From Chara braunii (lineage: Eukaryota; Streptophyta; Charophyceae; Charales; Characeae): DNA of 29,258 bases. The notes beneath the pieces were generated by a model. The model saw only the letters and a program-made list of their open reading frames with translations, was not told the origin of the DNA and searched no databases. Of this stretch, positions 20,343-29,258 are shown piece by piece. The stretch is taken from NCBI GenBank assembly GCA_003427395.1, contig BFEA01000057.1, forward strand, positions 1,194,667 to 1,223,924, written 5' to 3'. The translations under genes were made by a program, and so were the position numbers. Position 1 is the stretch's first letter, and each line of letters opens with the position of its first letter.

Positions 20343-20913
20343 AAGAGCATCACCTGCTGGAAACAGGGTCCAGCTTCCCTTACATTTGAAAAGAAAAATA
20401 TGAGATATCATGCAATAGCCTGCTGGAAACTGGGTCCAGCGTCCCATTGCTCTATATTCTATCTCACTCAACCCAAAGCCCCTTGGCCTGGGGCCCAGCA
20501 GAGTCACTGGGGGGCACCAGTGGTCCCTGCCTGTTCCCTAGTCCACCTTCCAGCTGGAAAACGGGTCCAGCGTCCCAGCGAGGTCCAGCAGGGCTGTTGG
20601 GGGGCACCAGCAGTTCCTTAATGTTCCTCAGCCCATCTTCCCATTCTTCTGAGCCCTACTTATCCTTCTTATCCTTCTCTGAATCTTCCTGAATCCTTCT
20701 GACTCTAAACAGAATGATCTTTGATGTGAATAAACTAAATGAGCTAAATGAACAGAATGGACAGAATGCAACCGAATGCAACTGAATGCAACTGAATGAA
20801 CTGAGTAAGCTAACTGGACTGAGTGAATGGATTGAATTGGCTGAATTAGAGTACAAAGGGAATGTGTCTGAATGTATCCGAATTTTTGTGTACTGTCATC
20901 CTGCCGTCCCGGT
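20343..20913 (-). other. LINE 3' UTR with three repeated stem-loops
   Basis: Three copies of GCTGG-N9-CCAGC hairpins lie at 20356-20374, 20422-20440 and 20553-20571, each followed by a (T/G)TCCC block. A longer 28-nt near-repeat ending TGGGGGGCACCAG lies at 20493-20520 and 20583-20610. Upstream (20740-20860) is a degenerate repeat of about 10 nt (GAATGCAACT). No ORF is expected here. Confidence 0.75.
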
Positions 20914-23900
20914 TCATGCCATTTGCAGTACTTCCACCAAGGACAACGGGTGGGGGGGGAAGGGATCTGCGAAGTCCTGGGCTGGCCGTAAAGGGACGCC
21001 CGGATCAATATTGGTCCAATCATGAAAAATCAGCCGGTAGTCCCTTGCCATTCCCGCCCGGGGTTCTTCCCTCTGGTTGAATCCGGACCACTTTATCTCT
21101 GCCACCCAGCCTTCCCTAGCCCCCCCCAGCCAGTCTATACTAAAGTGGGAGATGGCCTTGTTCATGTCCCCCCAAGTATATGATTGGTCGAGCTTGTCTT
21201 TGACTGCCTTCCATTGTGTTTCAATTTCAAATTGGACCAATGTCCGTATTTGTTCTATGGCTTCTCCGTCCTCCACCTGCGCCCCCTCTATCTCCAAGAT
21301 ACATCGCCTCCACCATATGGTCCATAAGACACTCCGCCTGCCCAGTCTAAACATATTTTCTACAAATGTGTTTCCCCGGATCGGGGGGTAGTGTCCGAGG
21401 AGTATGGCCCTCCAATCCCATGGCCACGTCTCACTGGGGACAATGTGGCGCCAAATTCTATCCCAGCTTCTCCACATTAGCACTGACGCAGGGCATTGGA
21501 GAAAAATATGTTCTATAGTCTCCGCCTGCTTCGTCCCAGGGAAGCTCTGACAGCATTTGTGACACCATGGAAGTGCTTTCCCTTACTGTTCCAAACGTGT
21601 GTGGTCTATCAACCAATCATTGGTTGGTAGGCACCTGTGTTCGATTTGCCATCGGAGGGCCGAGATTTTGGCGGGTCTGCATTTATGGTAAGCGAACCAT
21701 CGAATGGGTTTAAGCAGACTACGATCAATGTTAAGATGTTGATACCATCTGTCCTCCACACGGTCCCTCAATCTACATTTGGGTCTGATTATTTGGTAGG
21801 CTGATTTAGTTTTTAGATTGTGTAGTGTCAGTAAGTTGTCCCCCCCTTTCCTGGCCGGGTTACCTTGGCTCCATCGCCATTCCGCCGGATCTAGGGGGAG
21901 ATCCTCAATTGGGGTCATAGGGCAATACACCTTCGGACAACAATCCTCCTCAAGCACCCTGATACGATATACCTTCTTTTGGTCCTTCCATACAAAGGGT
22001 TGTTGATTCCATTTCAGTCTCCCCTCTTTTTGGATGGAGAAGACTTATATTAGTGCTTCTGTAGGGCCTGTAAGGTGCACACGCCCCACTTCTTTCTCAT
22101 GGTCGGGTAACCCCACCCAGTCCCCTTCCTTTAAACATGGACCTTTCCTGAGGATGGTGAACCAATGGAGAGGGAAGCTCTCGATGAGATCGTTGAGTGC
22201 TTTCTTAGTGAGATGGCAGTACCGCAGCCATGTACGCATCCTTCCTATGCTCTTCCAGTTGCCGGCCTTCCTATCCCAAAGATCCCCGACCCTCCGGGCC
22301 CCATGTTTTACCCATCCTTTCCATGGAGCCTCCGAGCTGTTTCGCACGCGCCCTCCAGAATCTGTTATTAGGTGGTTGCCGAACAGGGGTTGCCTGGATA
22401 TCTCTTCCCACCTCTCTGGTGTTGATCGAAGTGGAGGGGGAAGTTTCCTCCAAGTGCGTATGAGGCGCACCCGTTGTTTGTCAGAAGGGTCCCCGTTCCT
22501 ATATTTTCTTGGTAACCTCCAATACCTGTCCTCTAGCCAAACTCTAGGATCGATCTCAGGTGGGGATTCCGGGGCCAGATCTGAAATTTGTGCTAGAGCC
22601 AGGGGGACCCAGGGGGATGATGGAGAGAAAATAATATGTTGAAGCCAGCGAAGCGTAAGGGCTTGGAATTGTGTGGCTGGATCCACAATGCCCAGTCCTC
22701 CCCCGTTTTGGGGCTGAATCACTGACTCCCATGCCACTCGACTTATAGCGTGGGACTCGTTGCTATCTCCTCTCCAGAGGAAAGCCGCTAGCTGCTGTTT
22801 CAATGTCTTAATCCCCCCTGCACTCAGGGGCCATAGAATAACTTTATACCATAGGGTGGCTAGGACTACATTATTTATCACCAGCACTCGCCCAAAGATG
22901 GAGGTGCGTTTGTTGTTCCATTTCTCCAGTTTGGTCAGTGGTGGTCCAGCCAACCAATCGTCATTAGATGGTGGTTTTCCGTTTACGGTGACTAGTGCTA
23001 CTAGGATTCTTAGCGGGTCCTCATGGGGACGCCATGAGATCTGCGACATTTCTGGGGGTCTACCTCCTTGATGGTGCATCCACCATCCAATCGTCTTTTG
23101 TCCCCAATTCACAGACATATCCGATAGCAGGCAAAACTTGCTCATGAGCAATTGGATTTCCATTATGTTGGATTCTGTTGCCTCGACCATTATGGTGAGG
23201 TCGTCTGCGAAAAGGGAGCAGATAGGGATTGCTTCTTCGGGGATGTTGGATATCTTTATTCGGGTAAGGTCCTTGTGATAGCGAAGGTTAGCTGACAGTG
23301 CCTCCATTATCACTAAGAAGAGGTAGGGGGCAATCGGGTCTCCTTGCCTTACCGAGCGCCGAAGTTCAAACGGAGGGGCGACTGACCCATTGACTTGAAA
23401 ACAGGTAGTGGCCTGAGTATGGAGGATCTTAATCCATCGCCGGAAGACAGGACCAAAGTTCATTCTTTCCAGACATCTGTCTAGGAAGTCCCAGTCAACG
23501 TGGTCATAGGCTTTCTCGAAGTCTATGAAGATAATGGCCGCATTGGCCCGGTGTCGTCGCGCTAGCTGCACCACGTCGTTGACTAGCAAGATGTTTTCTT
23601 GTATGTTCCTGTCTCACATAAATCCAGTTTGTGCCGGATGTATGACGTCCTCCAAAACTGCCGCCATGCGATTGGCTAGTGCTTTAGAAAGCATTTTATA
23701 AACCACAGAGAGTGATAGGTCTGTAATTCCTTATATTCATTTTGTCACCTTATTATACAGAAGGGATAGTACACCTTTCCCCACAGTTTCCCCCAATTAG
23801 CCGGTTTCCCAAACTTCCTGATAATAATCCCACAAGTCAGTGCTCAGATCCGTCCATGTGGCTTCCCAGAATTCTTTGGGAAAACCATCTATGCAGGAGT

Positions 23901-24954
23901 TTTCTCCTCCCTCATCTGAAGAAGTGCTGCCCACACTTCTTCTTTCGTTAGCTCCCTCTCCAGCCTGTCGTGTTGGCATGCGGATAAGTGTCGGTCCATT
24001 GGCCTTAGGAAGTTTTGTATTTCTTTGATTCGTTCTTCCCCGTGAGGGGATGAGATATTGGATGTGTATAGTTGTTTAAAGAATGTCATGGTAATTGGTG
24101 TACAGTGTGTTGTGTCTGTGGCAATGATGTTGCTATCGTCCAGGTCATAAAAGGCCTCAATGACCGTCCTTTGTGAACAGGCGGTGGCTATCGAAAAGAA
24201 ATAAGTGTCCATTAAGGCATCGTGAGTGAGTTTGGACATTTTACCTTGGATGCTAATTCCTTGCCATCTATGTAGTGCGTATTGCGGCAGTTGGTCTTTG
24301 GCTTTTTGAATGGAGGAAGTGAGTTGTTGCCATTCCTGAGGAGAAGGGTTAGGGTGTTGTGCTTCTGCCTGTCGTTCTAGTGATATGAGTTGGTTGTGTG
24401 CTGTCATTTCCTGCTGTTGTCTTAGGGCAGCTTTGGCCTTGGCAAACTCGTTGCATTTTTTGGCTAGAAATATAAGACCATTGTTAAACCACACAATATG
24501 AGAGTCAAACAGGTGTTTTTGACGACCCCAGAATTCCCATTCTGAGCGAACCATATGTGCAAAAGAGGAATCTTTAAGCAAGGAGGTATTTAATTTGAAA
24601 AAGCCCGGTCCTTGATCGGGTCTCTTTCTCATTGTTAGAATGATACCGCAGGTTTTATGGTCCAGCCCCGGGTGGGGACTACGTGGGAGGATTAGAGCCC
24701 AGCGTAGTGCTGCCTCTAAGTCGTTGGAGAGTAAGATTAGGTCAATGCGAGATTTCGATAGTCGTGCCGGGTCGCTGTTACGTATACATGTGAAGGCCCG
24801 TTCTTGGGGATGCAGGCGGCGAAAGGTGTCGAAAACCGAAAGGGACGCACCGAGATCGGCAAACATTTGTTCATCTTCTACCGCAGCGAAGGAGGGGGAG
24901 TCCTGGGGGTTCCATCTGTCCAGCCACCTGTCAGGGGTAGCGTTAAAATCACCG
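20914..24954 (-). pseudogene. LINE ORF2: endonuclease C-terminus, RT, zf-RVT
   Basis: Reading down: partial AP endonuclease (GDFNATPD at 24953, SKSRIDLILLS, GLDHK; catalytic N-terminus missing). A connector with a frame change follows near 23889-23950 (KEEVWAALLQMREEKTP, then DGFPKEFWEATW). RT: FIDFEKAYDHVDWDFL, RQGDPIAPYLF and the catalytic FADD (23211-23200). Thumb: RQPLFGN and WVKHGARRVGDLW. zf-RVT: WCHKC, then TIEHIFLQC. The C-terminal domain ends at 20914. In-frame stops lie at 23797-23799 (TAA), 23614-23616 (TGA), 22045-22047 (TAA) and 21583-21585 (TAA). ORF1 is absent. This is a plant-type L1 clade element, not active. Confidence 0.88.
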
Positions 24955-24967
24955 GCTAAGACACAAG
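24955..24967. repeat. LINE target-site duplication, right copy
   Basis: GCTAAGACACAAG, identical to 20305-20317; beyond it the element 3 protease sequence resumes. Confidence 0.9.
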
Positions 24968-25002
24968 GTTTAAGCTCACCTCGTTCAATCTTTAATTGAA
25001 TA

Positions 25003-25104
25003 CTGGGCACAACCCAGGTAATGCATGGATTAGTTGCCCTTAACCATTTTAGGCTGGGCACAACCCAGGTAATGCATGGATTAGTTGCCCTTAACCATTT
25101 TAGG
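25003..25104. repeat. 51-bp perfect tandem duplication
   Basis: Units 25003-25053 and 25054-25104 are identical (CTGGGCACAACCCAGGTAAT...). The period is 17 codons, so the reading frame is kept. It lies 36 bp from the LINE target-site duplication, inside element 3 sequence. Confidence 0.95.
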
Positions 25105-25572
25105 CTCAAAACCAGATCAAGAGGCAAGTGTGGAAACACTTAGAAGTTCAAGCTATGTCTGACTTCTCCTTTGGCATCAAAGGTGACTGACACACCTTTG
25201 ATAACCTGTTGGACTGTGAAAGACTAGGCATTCCCAACCTGTATGCATAAGCGATGCTCAAGGTCTGAGACCTTGAGTCCCAAGTGGAGTTTCTGTACTC
25301 CTGTAGGGGAGATGAAATTTTGTGTAGCACCACAATCTAACAACGCCTTGATTCGGGTTCTGCTAATTAGAGGTTTGAGAAAGATCAGATTTGACTTCCC
25401 TTTTCTCTTCTCCTTCAGTTGGAGATGAAGGGAGCAGATCTGATCAGTCTCTTCCTCAGGTAAGGGTTCATCCAAGAAAGGCTCAGTGTACGCATACAAA
25501 GAGTCAGTTGCAGCCTCCATACGCGATCAGGCTCAAAGACTGATTCACCTTCAAAAGAGGGTGAATGCAGTT

Positions 25573-25606
25573 CAGCAGGGGTGACTGCTGGCCTGTTTAG
25601 TTTTTT
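25573..25606 (-). promoter_or_regulatory. -1 programmed ribosomal frameshift signal in element 3
   Basis: On the minus strand, A AAA AAC (25606-25600) is exactly in gag phase (TCA AAA AAC TAA), immediately before the gag stop. Nine nt later CAGCAG (25590-25585) pairs perfectly with CTGCTG (25578-25573) around a 6-nt loop. The -1 frame is open into protease. A AAA AAC is a well-known retroviral -1 slippery heptamer. Confidence 0.75.
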
Positions 25607-26810
25607 GAATTGTTAGTGCCCCAAGTGGGGCAGTCCTTCACAAAGTGCTTCTTAGCACATCTGAGGTAAACTCCCTGATTCCTCCTTTTCTGTTGAGTCC
25701 CCTCAGCAATCTTGAAACTTCTCCAGGGGAAAGTGGGATTAGGGGCCTGAACAAGATCACTAGGAAGAGTTCAGAGCCCTTGCCTAGGATCCATGGGATT
25801 AGTTGGACGGGGGGCACCCTTTGGAAGATTGGGTACCTGAGGGCCACCTGAGTGTTTGCCTGAACCCTTAGGATTGGAGGACCTTTGGGGCTGAAACTGA
25901 CTTTTGCCTTACATCTGGCTCATCAGAGTCGGGCAGCCTGATCTGGTGTGGCTCCTGCATGTAGACCAGTTGAGGGAACAGATCCTCCCTGATCAGAGCC
26001 TGCAGAGTCATCATCAGATCCTGGAGCATACAATCCTCCCTTTCCCTTTCTCCTGTTCTGGGAAGAGGTCTGGAGATGGAGTGTGACCTCCATGTCTAGC
26101 GCTGCCCTGCCAAAAGACCGCCAGTCTTTGTGGCCTGCAGTAAACAGGGCCTTGGCATATGTCTCTGGAGCAGCCCTGACAAACCATGTGGCCTGCAGTA
26201 AACAGTGCTGGAACTCGGTTCCCCTGTGGGCACAGTCCCAGAGACCTGTGCCACCTTCTCTTTTGGAGAAGGTGGTATTTCTTGGGAGAGCCAGGATAGG
26301 ATGATTGTGGTGTGGGTGCTGGAGGAGGGATAAGAAGAGGAGGGATAGTAGGGTGAGGAGAGGGTACAGGAGTAGGAGGGAAATGCCTGAAGAACTTTGC
26401 TGATAACTTTTCCAGCTTTTTATCAATAGATGACAACTGGGACTCAACTGCTGAGATCCGTTCATCCCAGGATGTGAAACATCCCGGTTGTGAGCGGATT
26501 CCAGCAGTACCAATTCTGCAAGATTCCGCGTGACATCAGCCACACGGGCGTCAGCAGGGACCTTGGCAATAGTGTCAAGCAGCTCAGATCTTCTGGCTGC
26601 TGCTTCTCCTCTCCTATTTGCCTCTGCCTTCTCCCTCTTTAATCTCTCTACTTCCCGAACTGCATCTGCAGCAGCTTTCTCTGTTGCTTTCAGGGCTGCG
26701 TCCACGAGCTCTTCCTCAGTCATGGGTTTCTGATCTTCCTTGCCTGGCTCAAGCTTCGCAGACGTCTCCCCGCCTTCAGCAGGGCCCTTAGCCTCGTCCT
26801 CAGTGGCCAT
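25597..26810 (-). pseudogene. gag: Element 3 gag
   Basis: The ATG at 26810-26808 starts a charged N-terminus (MATEDEAKGPAEGG, then ADAVREVERLKREKAEANRR), probably coiled coil. A frame change near 26470 leads to SWDERISAVESQLSSIDKK and a Pro-rich linker. A later shift returns to WFVRAAPETYAKALFTAGHKDW and RRKGKGGLYAPGSDDDSAG. A zinc knuckle follows near 25680-25625, with its first Cys replaced by Tyr (YLRC-AKK-H-FVKD-C, i.e. (C/Y)X2CX3HX4C). Gag ends TAA at 25599-25597. A 44-bp antisense copy of RT sequence (25748-25791) sits just before the knuckle and brings a TGA. A 20-nt internal near-repeat (GTGGCCTGCAGTAAACAG) occurs near 26129 and 26190. Dead copy. Confidence 0.75.
25748..25791 (+). repeat. 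44-bp inverted copy of element 3 RT inside gag
   Basis: TGAACAAGATCACTAGGAAG... over 44 nt is the exact reverse complement of 20064-20107. It encodes LNKITRKSSEPLPRI on the plus strand, whereas element 3 RT is on the minus strand. In gag frame it introduces a TGA between NPMDPRQGL and the knuckle. Confidence 0.9.
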
Positions 26811-26895
26811 AATGTTCTCAGATTTTATTTGTCAGACTGTTCACACACTGAACACAAATAAAAAGAATTTTACTGTGCTGTTTAGTAGACGCTTA
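26811..26895 (-). other. Element 3 gag leader fragment
   Basis: AT-rich sequence directly upstream of the gag ATG, ending where LINE 2 homology begins. No 5' LTR or primer-binding site is visible, so the 5' part of element 3 is either deleted or displaced beyond LINE 2 and the window edge. Confidence 0.4.
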
Positions 26896-28275
26896 CAAAA
26901 GGTGCCCTTCAAGCCAAGCGGATAATCAAACTCCTGATGAAGCCGGATAACGCGTGGAACAAACTAGCTTTGGATAGCATCAGAGCGCTGGCTCCTGTAG
27001 CCTCGCCAGATGACATGACGGGACTGTTTTGGGTAATGATTAAGGAGCGGAACCTGAGAGCGTGGCGGAGAAATCTAAGAAGAGGGGTCGGTATAGACGG
27101 AGCCAGATCTCCCACCCCATACTGGACGGCGCTGCTTCGGATATGGAGGGAAATCCTGCCAAAAAAGACCAACAGACCACGGTCCAAAGATGAGGTTCTG
27201 AGGCAACCGCTGTTCGGCAACCAATGGGTGATGGGTGAAGGGGACAATCCTCTTCAGTTGGAACACCAATGGTTATCATGGGTCAAAAATGGGGTATGGA
27301 AGGTCTGCCACTTATGGAATCAAGAAACAAAAGAATGGATAACTGAACAGGAACTCAGCATACAACTGAAAGGGTGTCATAGACGGGGACTAAACCTGCT
27401 GTACATTATTAGCCTTATCCCACAAGACTGGAAAGACTTCTTGAACGAAGCCTCGCCTTGGAAACCCGGTGAATGGGGAGTGAAGGTGCAAGAAACAACT
27501 CCCTCAAGGGCCTTTCAATTTTCCCACATGCAGCAGGGGTCAAGCACTAGGGCCTTTCAGTTGTACGAACCGTTGTGAGAGGTCAAATCAACAGTCATGG
27601 ATTGCTTTGTACTCAGAAAAGTAAGAGTATTAGGGCCTTGGCCAAAACTACTCTTCAGACCAGACACACCGGTTCGTAATTTGGAATTCGACCCGAAGGA
27701 GTGGGCCTGGACACCTGACAGAAAAAGGAACATCAAGGTCAATACCCCCATCCACGAGTACACAGTTAAACTGGGCTATAAGCTCCTCCTAAGAACAAAA
27801 GATCCAGACCCTGTAATTTAGAGCAGATGGCAGAAGTTGCTAGGACAAGAAGCCTACAAGATCACTCAGATCCCATGGAAGAAATTTAAATCCATCAGAC
27901 CCATAAAAATCAGGAGTTTGCAATGGCTCATCACCTATGCCGCCCTTCCGGTGAATCAATGGTTACATATTAGACGACAAAGAAACAATCCCAACAGCAC
28001 GGACCTATGCACAGTTTGCACAGAAGGGGCTCAAAAGGATATAATACATTGCCTGGTTAATTGTCCCGAGGCGAGGGCTTCAGCCCTTTGGAACTCCCTC
28101 TTTCCCTCCCCTTTCCCCAAACACCCCATCCAAGTTCTCCTCTGGACTAACATCCCGGATCAATGTCAGAAGACAGAGAGGTTGTGGTTCAGCCTGGGTC
28201 ATTTGGAAGGAGAGATGCTGCAGAACCATTGAAGGACTTTCCAACTCAAGGGAGAAGGTATGGGATGAGACGAGG
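26896..28275 (+). mobile_element. Second LINE fragment, RT C-terminus and zf-RVT
   Basis: Homologous to the C-terminal part of the other LINE's ORF2, but a different subfamily and the opposite strand. It reads ALQAKRIIKLLMKPDNAW, then LRQPLFGNQWV and WLSWVKNGVWKVCHLW (stop at 27576-27578), then LGPWPKLLFRPDTP, LEFDPKEWAWTPDRKRN and IHEYTVKLGYKLLL. TAG at 27819-27821 is followed in a new frame by SRWQKLLGQ, IRSLQWLITYAALPVNQWL and the zf-RVT C-TV-C with DIIHCLVNC. After a frame change near 28195 it continues IWKERCCRTIEGL and VWDE, up to the LTR start. It is 5'-truncated near 26896; its 3' end is cut off by the LTR. Confidence 0.8.
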
Positions 28276-28468
28276 TGTTACATCTTCGACGCCACACGGG
28301 TACCTTGGGGGATAACAGGCCGAAAGGCCACGACTTGGACCCGACTACGGACCAGGCCCAAATGACATTTCGTCTTTGGGCCTGACGGCGCCGTTTGAGG
28401 CTGCCGCTCTCCGGTTGGACCTGAATCGTCGATCTGGACGGTTCAGCCCCAACCAAGGCCTCGCAGCA

Positions 28469-28517
28469 GTGAGGCCGGTCCTCTTCGAACCAGTACTTAG
28501 TACTGGTCCGGCCTCAC
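28469..28517 (+). repeat. Long two-part stem-loop in LTR
   Basis: GTGAGGCCGG (28469-28478) pairs with CCGGCCTCAC (28508-28517). Inside it, ACCAGTAC (28489-28496) pairs with GTACTGGT (28500-28507) around TTA, with a one-sided 10-nt bulge (28479-28488). That gives eighteen perfect base pairs. Smaller palindromes follow at 28563-28576 (GGCGC/GCGCC) and 28583-28598 (GCGCTA/TAGCGC). Confidence 0.85.
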
Positions 28518-28763
28518 TTCGAGGCATCGACCCACCGGTACTCTACGCGGTGCGGTAAGGTCGGCGCCAGAGCGCCGTTTGAGCGCTATTCCTAGCGCAG
28601 GAGCGAAGGGCAGCAGCAGAGCGACCTAGCGCAGCGGCATCAGCGAGCGAGGACAGCAGCAGCAGCACGGCGGCCATCGCCGCCTCAGCAGCAGCAGCTG
28701 CAGGTACCAGGAGGCGGGGATCTCTTCCTCCCTCCTCGGTTCCTTTCCCTCCTCCTCACCTTC

Positions 28764-28822
28764 GTCTCTCTCTCTCTCTCTCTCTTCTTCTTCTTCCCCT
28801 TCTTCTTCTTCTTCTTCTTCTT
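28764..28822. repeat. TC and TTC microsatellites
   Basis: A TC run to about 28784 passes into TTC units broken once by CCCC, ending near 28822. The tract lies inside the terminal LTR. Confidence 0.9.
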
Positions 28823-29258
28823 CAGACCGGAGACCTATACTAGTTGGACAAAGGTCAGTGTTGGACTTCGGTGGTATGAGACTGTGGTACTTACCGGATT
28901 GGAGACTTGGAGATCGTTGGGGTTGATACTTGGCGACATCACAGTTCAGACACCGGTTACATTTGGACTCTGTATCCCCGACATTGGTGACCTATGGTCC
29001 TCGACATTTTGATCTTGTTGGATGACATTTTGGACTACCATATCGGTGACCTATCAGATTCTATCTCGGTGACTTTCGGTGCTGTCTACCTCCCCCCACC
29101 TCTTCGTCTCTCCTCCCCCATTCATCTGTGTATGTGTGTACGGGGCTGAGCATCTTCTATGTATGGCTCAGACCCCCACCACCTCACGATTGTATGTGTG
29201 TGGAGTGATGCTATGTGAGTCAGTCCGTTCATCAGACTTCCGTTGCATATATGCTCAT

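Larger units (their letters stand above)
20318..24954 (-). mobile_element. 5'-truncated L1-like LINE nested in element 3
   Basis: The insertion is bounded by a 13-bp duplication (20305-20317 and 24955-24967). In minus orientation it ends in a 25-nt poly(A) (20342-20318) and is truncated at its 5' end just before the endonuclease GDFN motif. These are hallmarks of target-primed reverse transcription. Removing insert and one duplication rejoins the element 3 protease-RT linker in frame (KPCVLA then TDYHPK). Confidence 0.92.
24968..25606 (-). pseudogene. pol: Element 3 protease region (-1 frame)
   Basis: Read from the slippery site at 25606 down. The -1 frame is open over 27 further codons (AVTPAELHSPSFEGES, FEPDR). 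It then changes by a one-base loss near 25521 into ATDSLYAYTEPFLDEPLPEE. The retropepsin motif is ALLDCGATQNFIS (D-C-G where D-T/S-G is usual) and the end is LPLDLVLSLKWLRATNPCITW. Stops TAG (25226-25224) and TAA (25142-25140) interrupt one frame and fit lost Gln codons. A 51-bp tandem duplication (25003-25104) repeats 17 residues of the end. The frame runs straight across the LINE junction, giving a readable fusion with the endonuclease (25139 to 23889). Confidence 0.75.
28276..29258 (+). mobile_element. LTR inserted in LINE 2, cut by window edge
   Basis: LINE homology ends at GACGAGG and TGTTACATC begins at 28276, the usual TG start. The segment has the layout of the LTR at 13082-14290: GC-rich palindromes first (28469-28517, 28563-28576, 28583-28598), then CT/TTC repeats (28764-28822), then pyrimidine-rich sequence with CTTCGTCTSTSTSTAT-like blocks and a late (A)GACTTCCGTTGCATAT block like that near 14212. 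Strand is assigned from this similarity. The 3' end, target-site duplication and any internal region lie outside the window. Confidence 0.6.

Noticed and set aside
22034-22642. Plus-strand ORF of 202 codons
   Set aside because: It is the antisense shadow of the LINE RT thumb region, which has clear homology on the minus strand.
25003-25104. CRISPR-like direct repeat
   Set aside because: Two adjoining identical units without spacers, in a eukaryotic retroelement; a simple tandem duplication.

Overview
The window reads as a nest of transposable elements in a plant-lineage (streptophyte) nuclear genome. The signs are Ty3/Gypsy elements with chromodomains (chromoviruses), L1-like LINEs with a zf-RVT zinc ribbon at the RT C-terminus, GA/TTC/AC microsatellites and a large load of nested, broken copies. 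The Asn-run gag near 10.4 kb and the style of the elements make a charophyte such as a stonewort my best guess. That is inference from memory, not shown by the sequence. I see no convincing host gene, tRNA, rRNA or CRISPR array.

Layout. 1-200: a 54-bp minisatellite. 424-1592: a short coding remnant, a polypurine tract and a probable LTR. 2527-9109: Gypsy element 1 (+), with a gag broken by one stop, a frameshifted pol (protease, RT, RNase H, integrase, chromodomain) and a 3' LTR; no matching 5' LTR is visible. 10367-11040: a second gag relic. 12085-14290: the 3' end of another chromovirus (integrase, chromodomain, LTR). 14431-14542: a MITE-like hairpin. 15333-16321: a solo LTR of the element-1 family with a target-site duplication. 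16420 to about 26895: Gypsy element 3 (-), split by a 5'-truncated LINE (20318-24954, -) with a 25-nt poly(A) and a 13-bp target-site duplication. 26896-28275: a second LINE fragment (+). 28276 to the end: another LTR, inserted in that LINE and cut by the window edge.

Main observation. The two best-preserved Gypsy elements differ in sequence and lie on opposite strands, yet both carry a canonical -1 ribosomal frameshift heptamer exactly in phase at the end of gag. Element 1 has G GGA AAC at 4491-4497 and element 3 has A AAA AAC at 25606-25600 (-). Each is followed 8-10 nt later by a perfect stem-loop, and in each the -1 frame runs on into protease/pol. Programmed -1 frameshifting therefore looks like the gag-pol expression mode of both families.

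Decay. At least ten in-frame stops are TAG or TAA where conversion of a Gln codon (CAG or CAA) by C-to-T is the simplest explanation, fitting deamination of methylated cytosine in silenced elements. Catalytic residues are also lost (protease Gly in element 1, integrase Glu in element 3), so none of these copies looks autonomous. Order of events from the nesting: element 3 inserted, then the minus-strand LINE entered its protease region; LINE 2 abuts the element 3 leader and was later hit by the last LTR.
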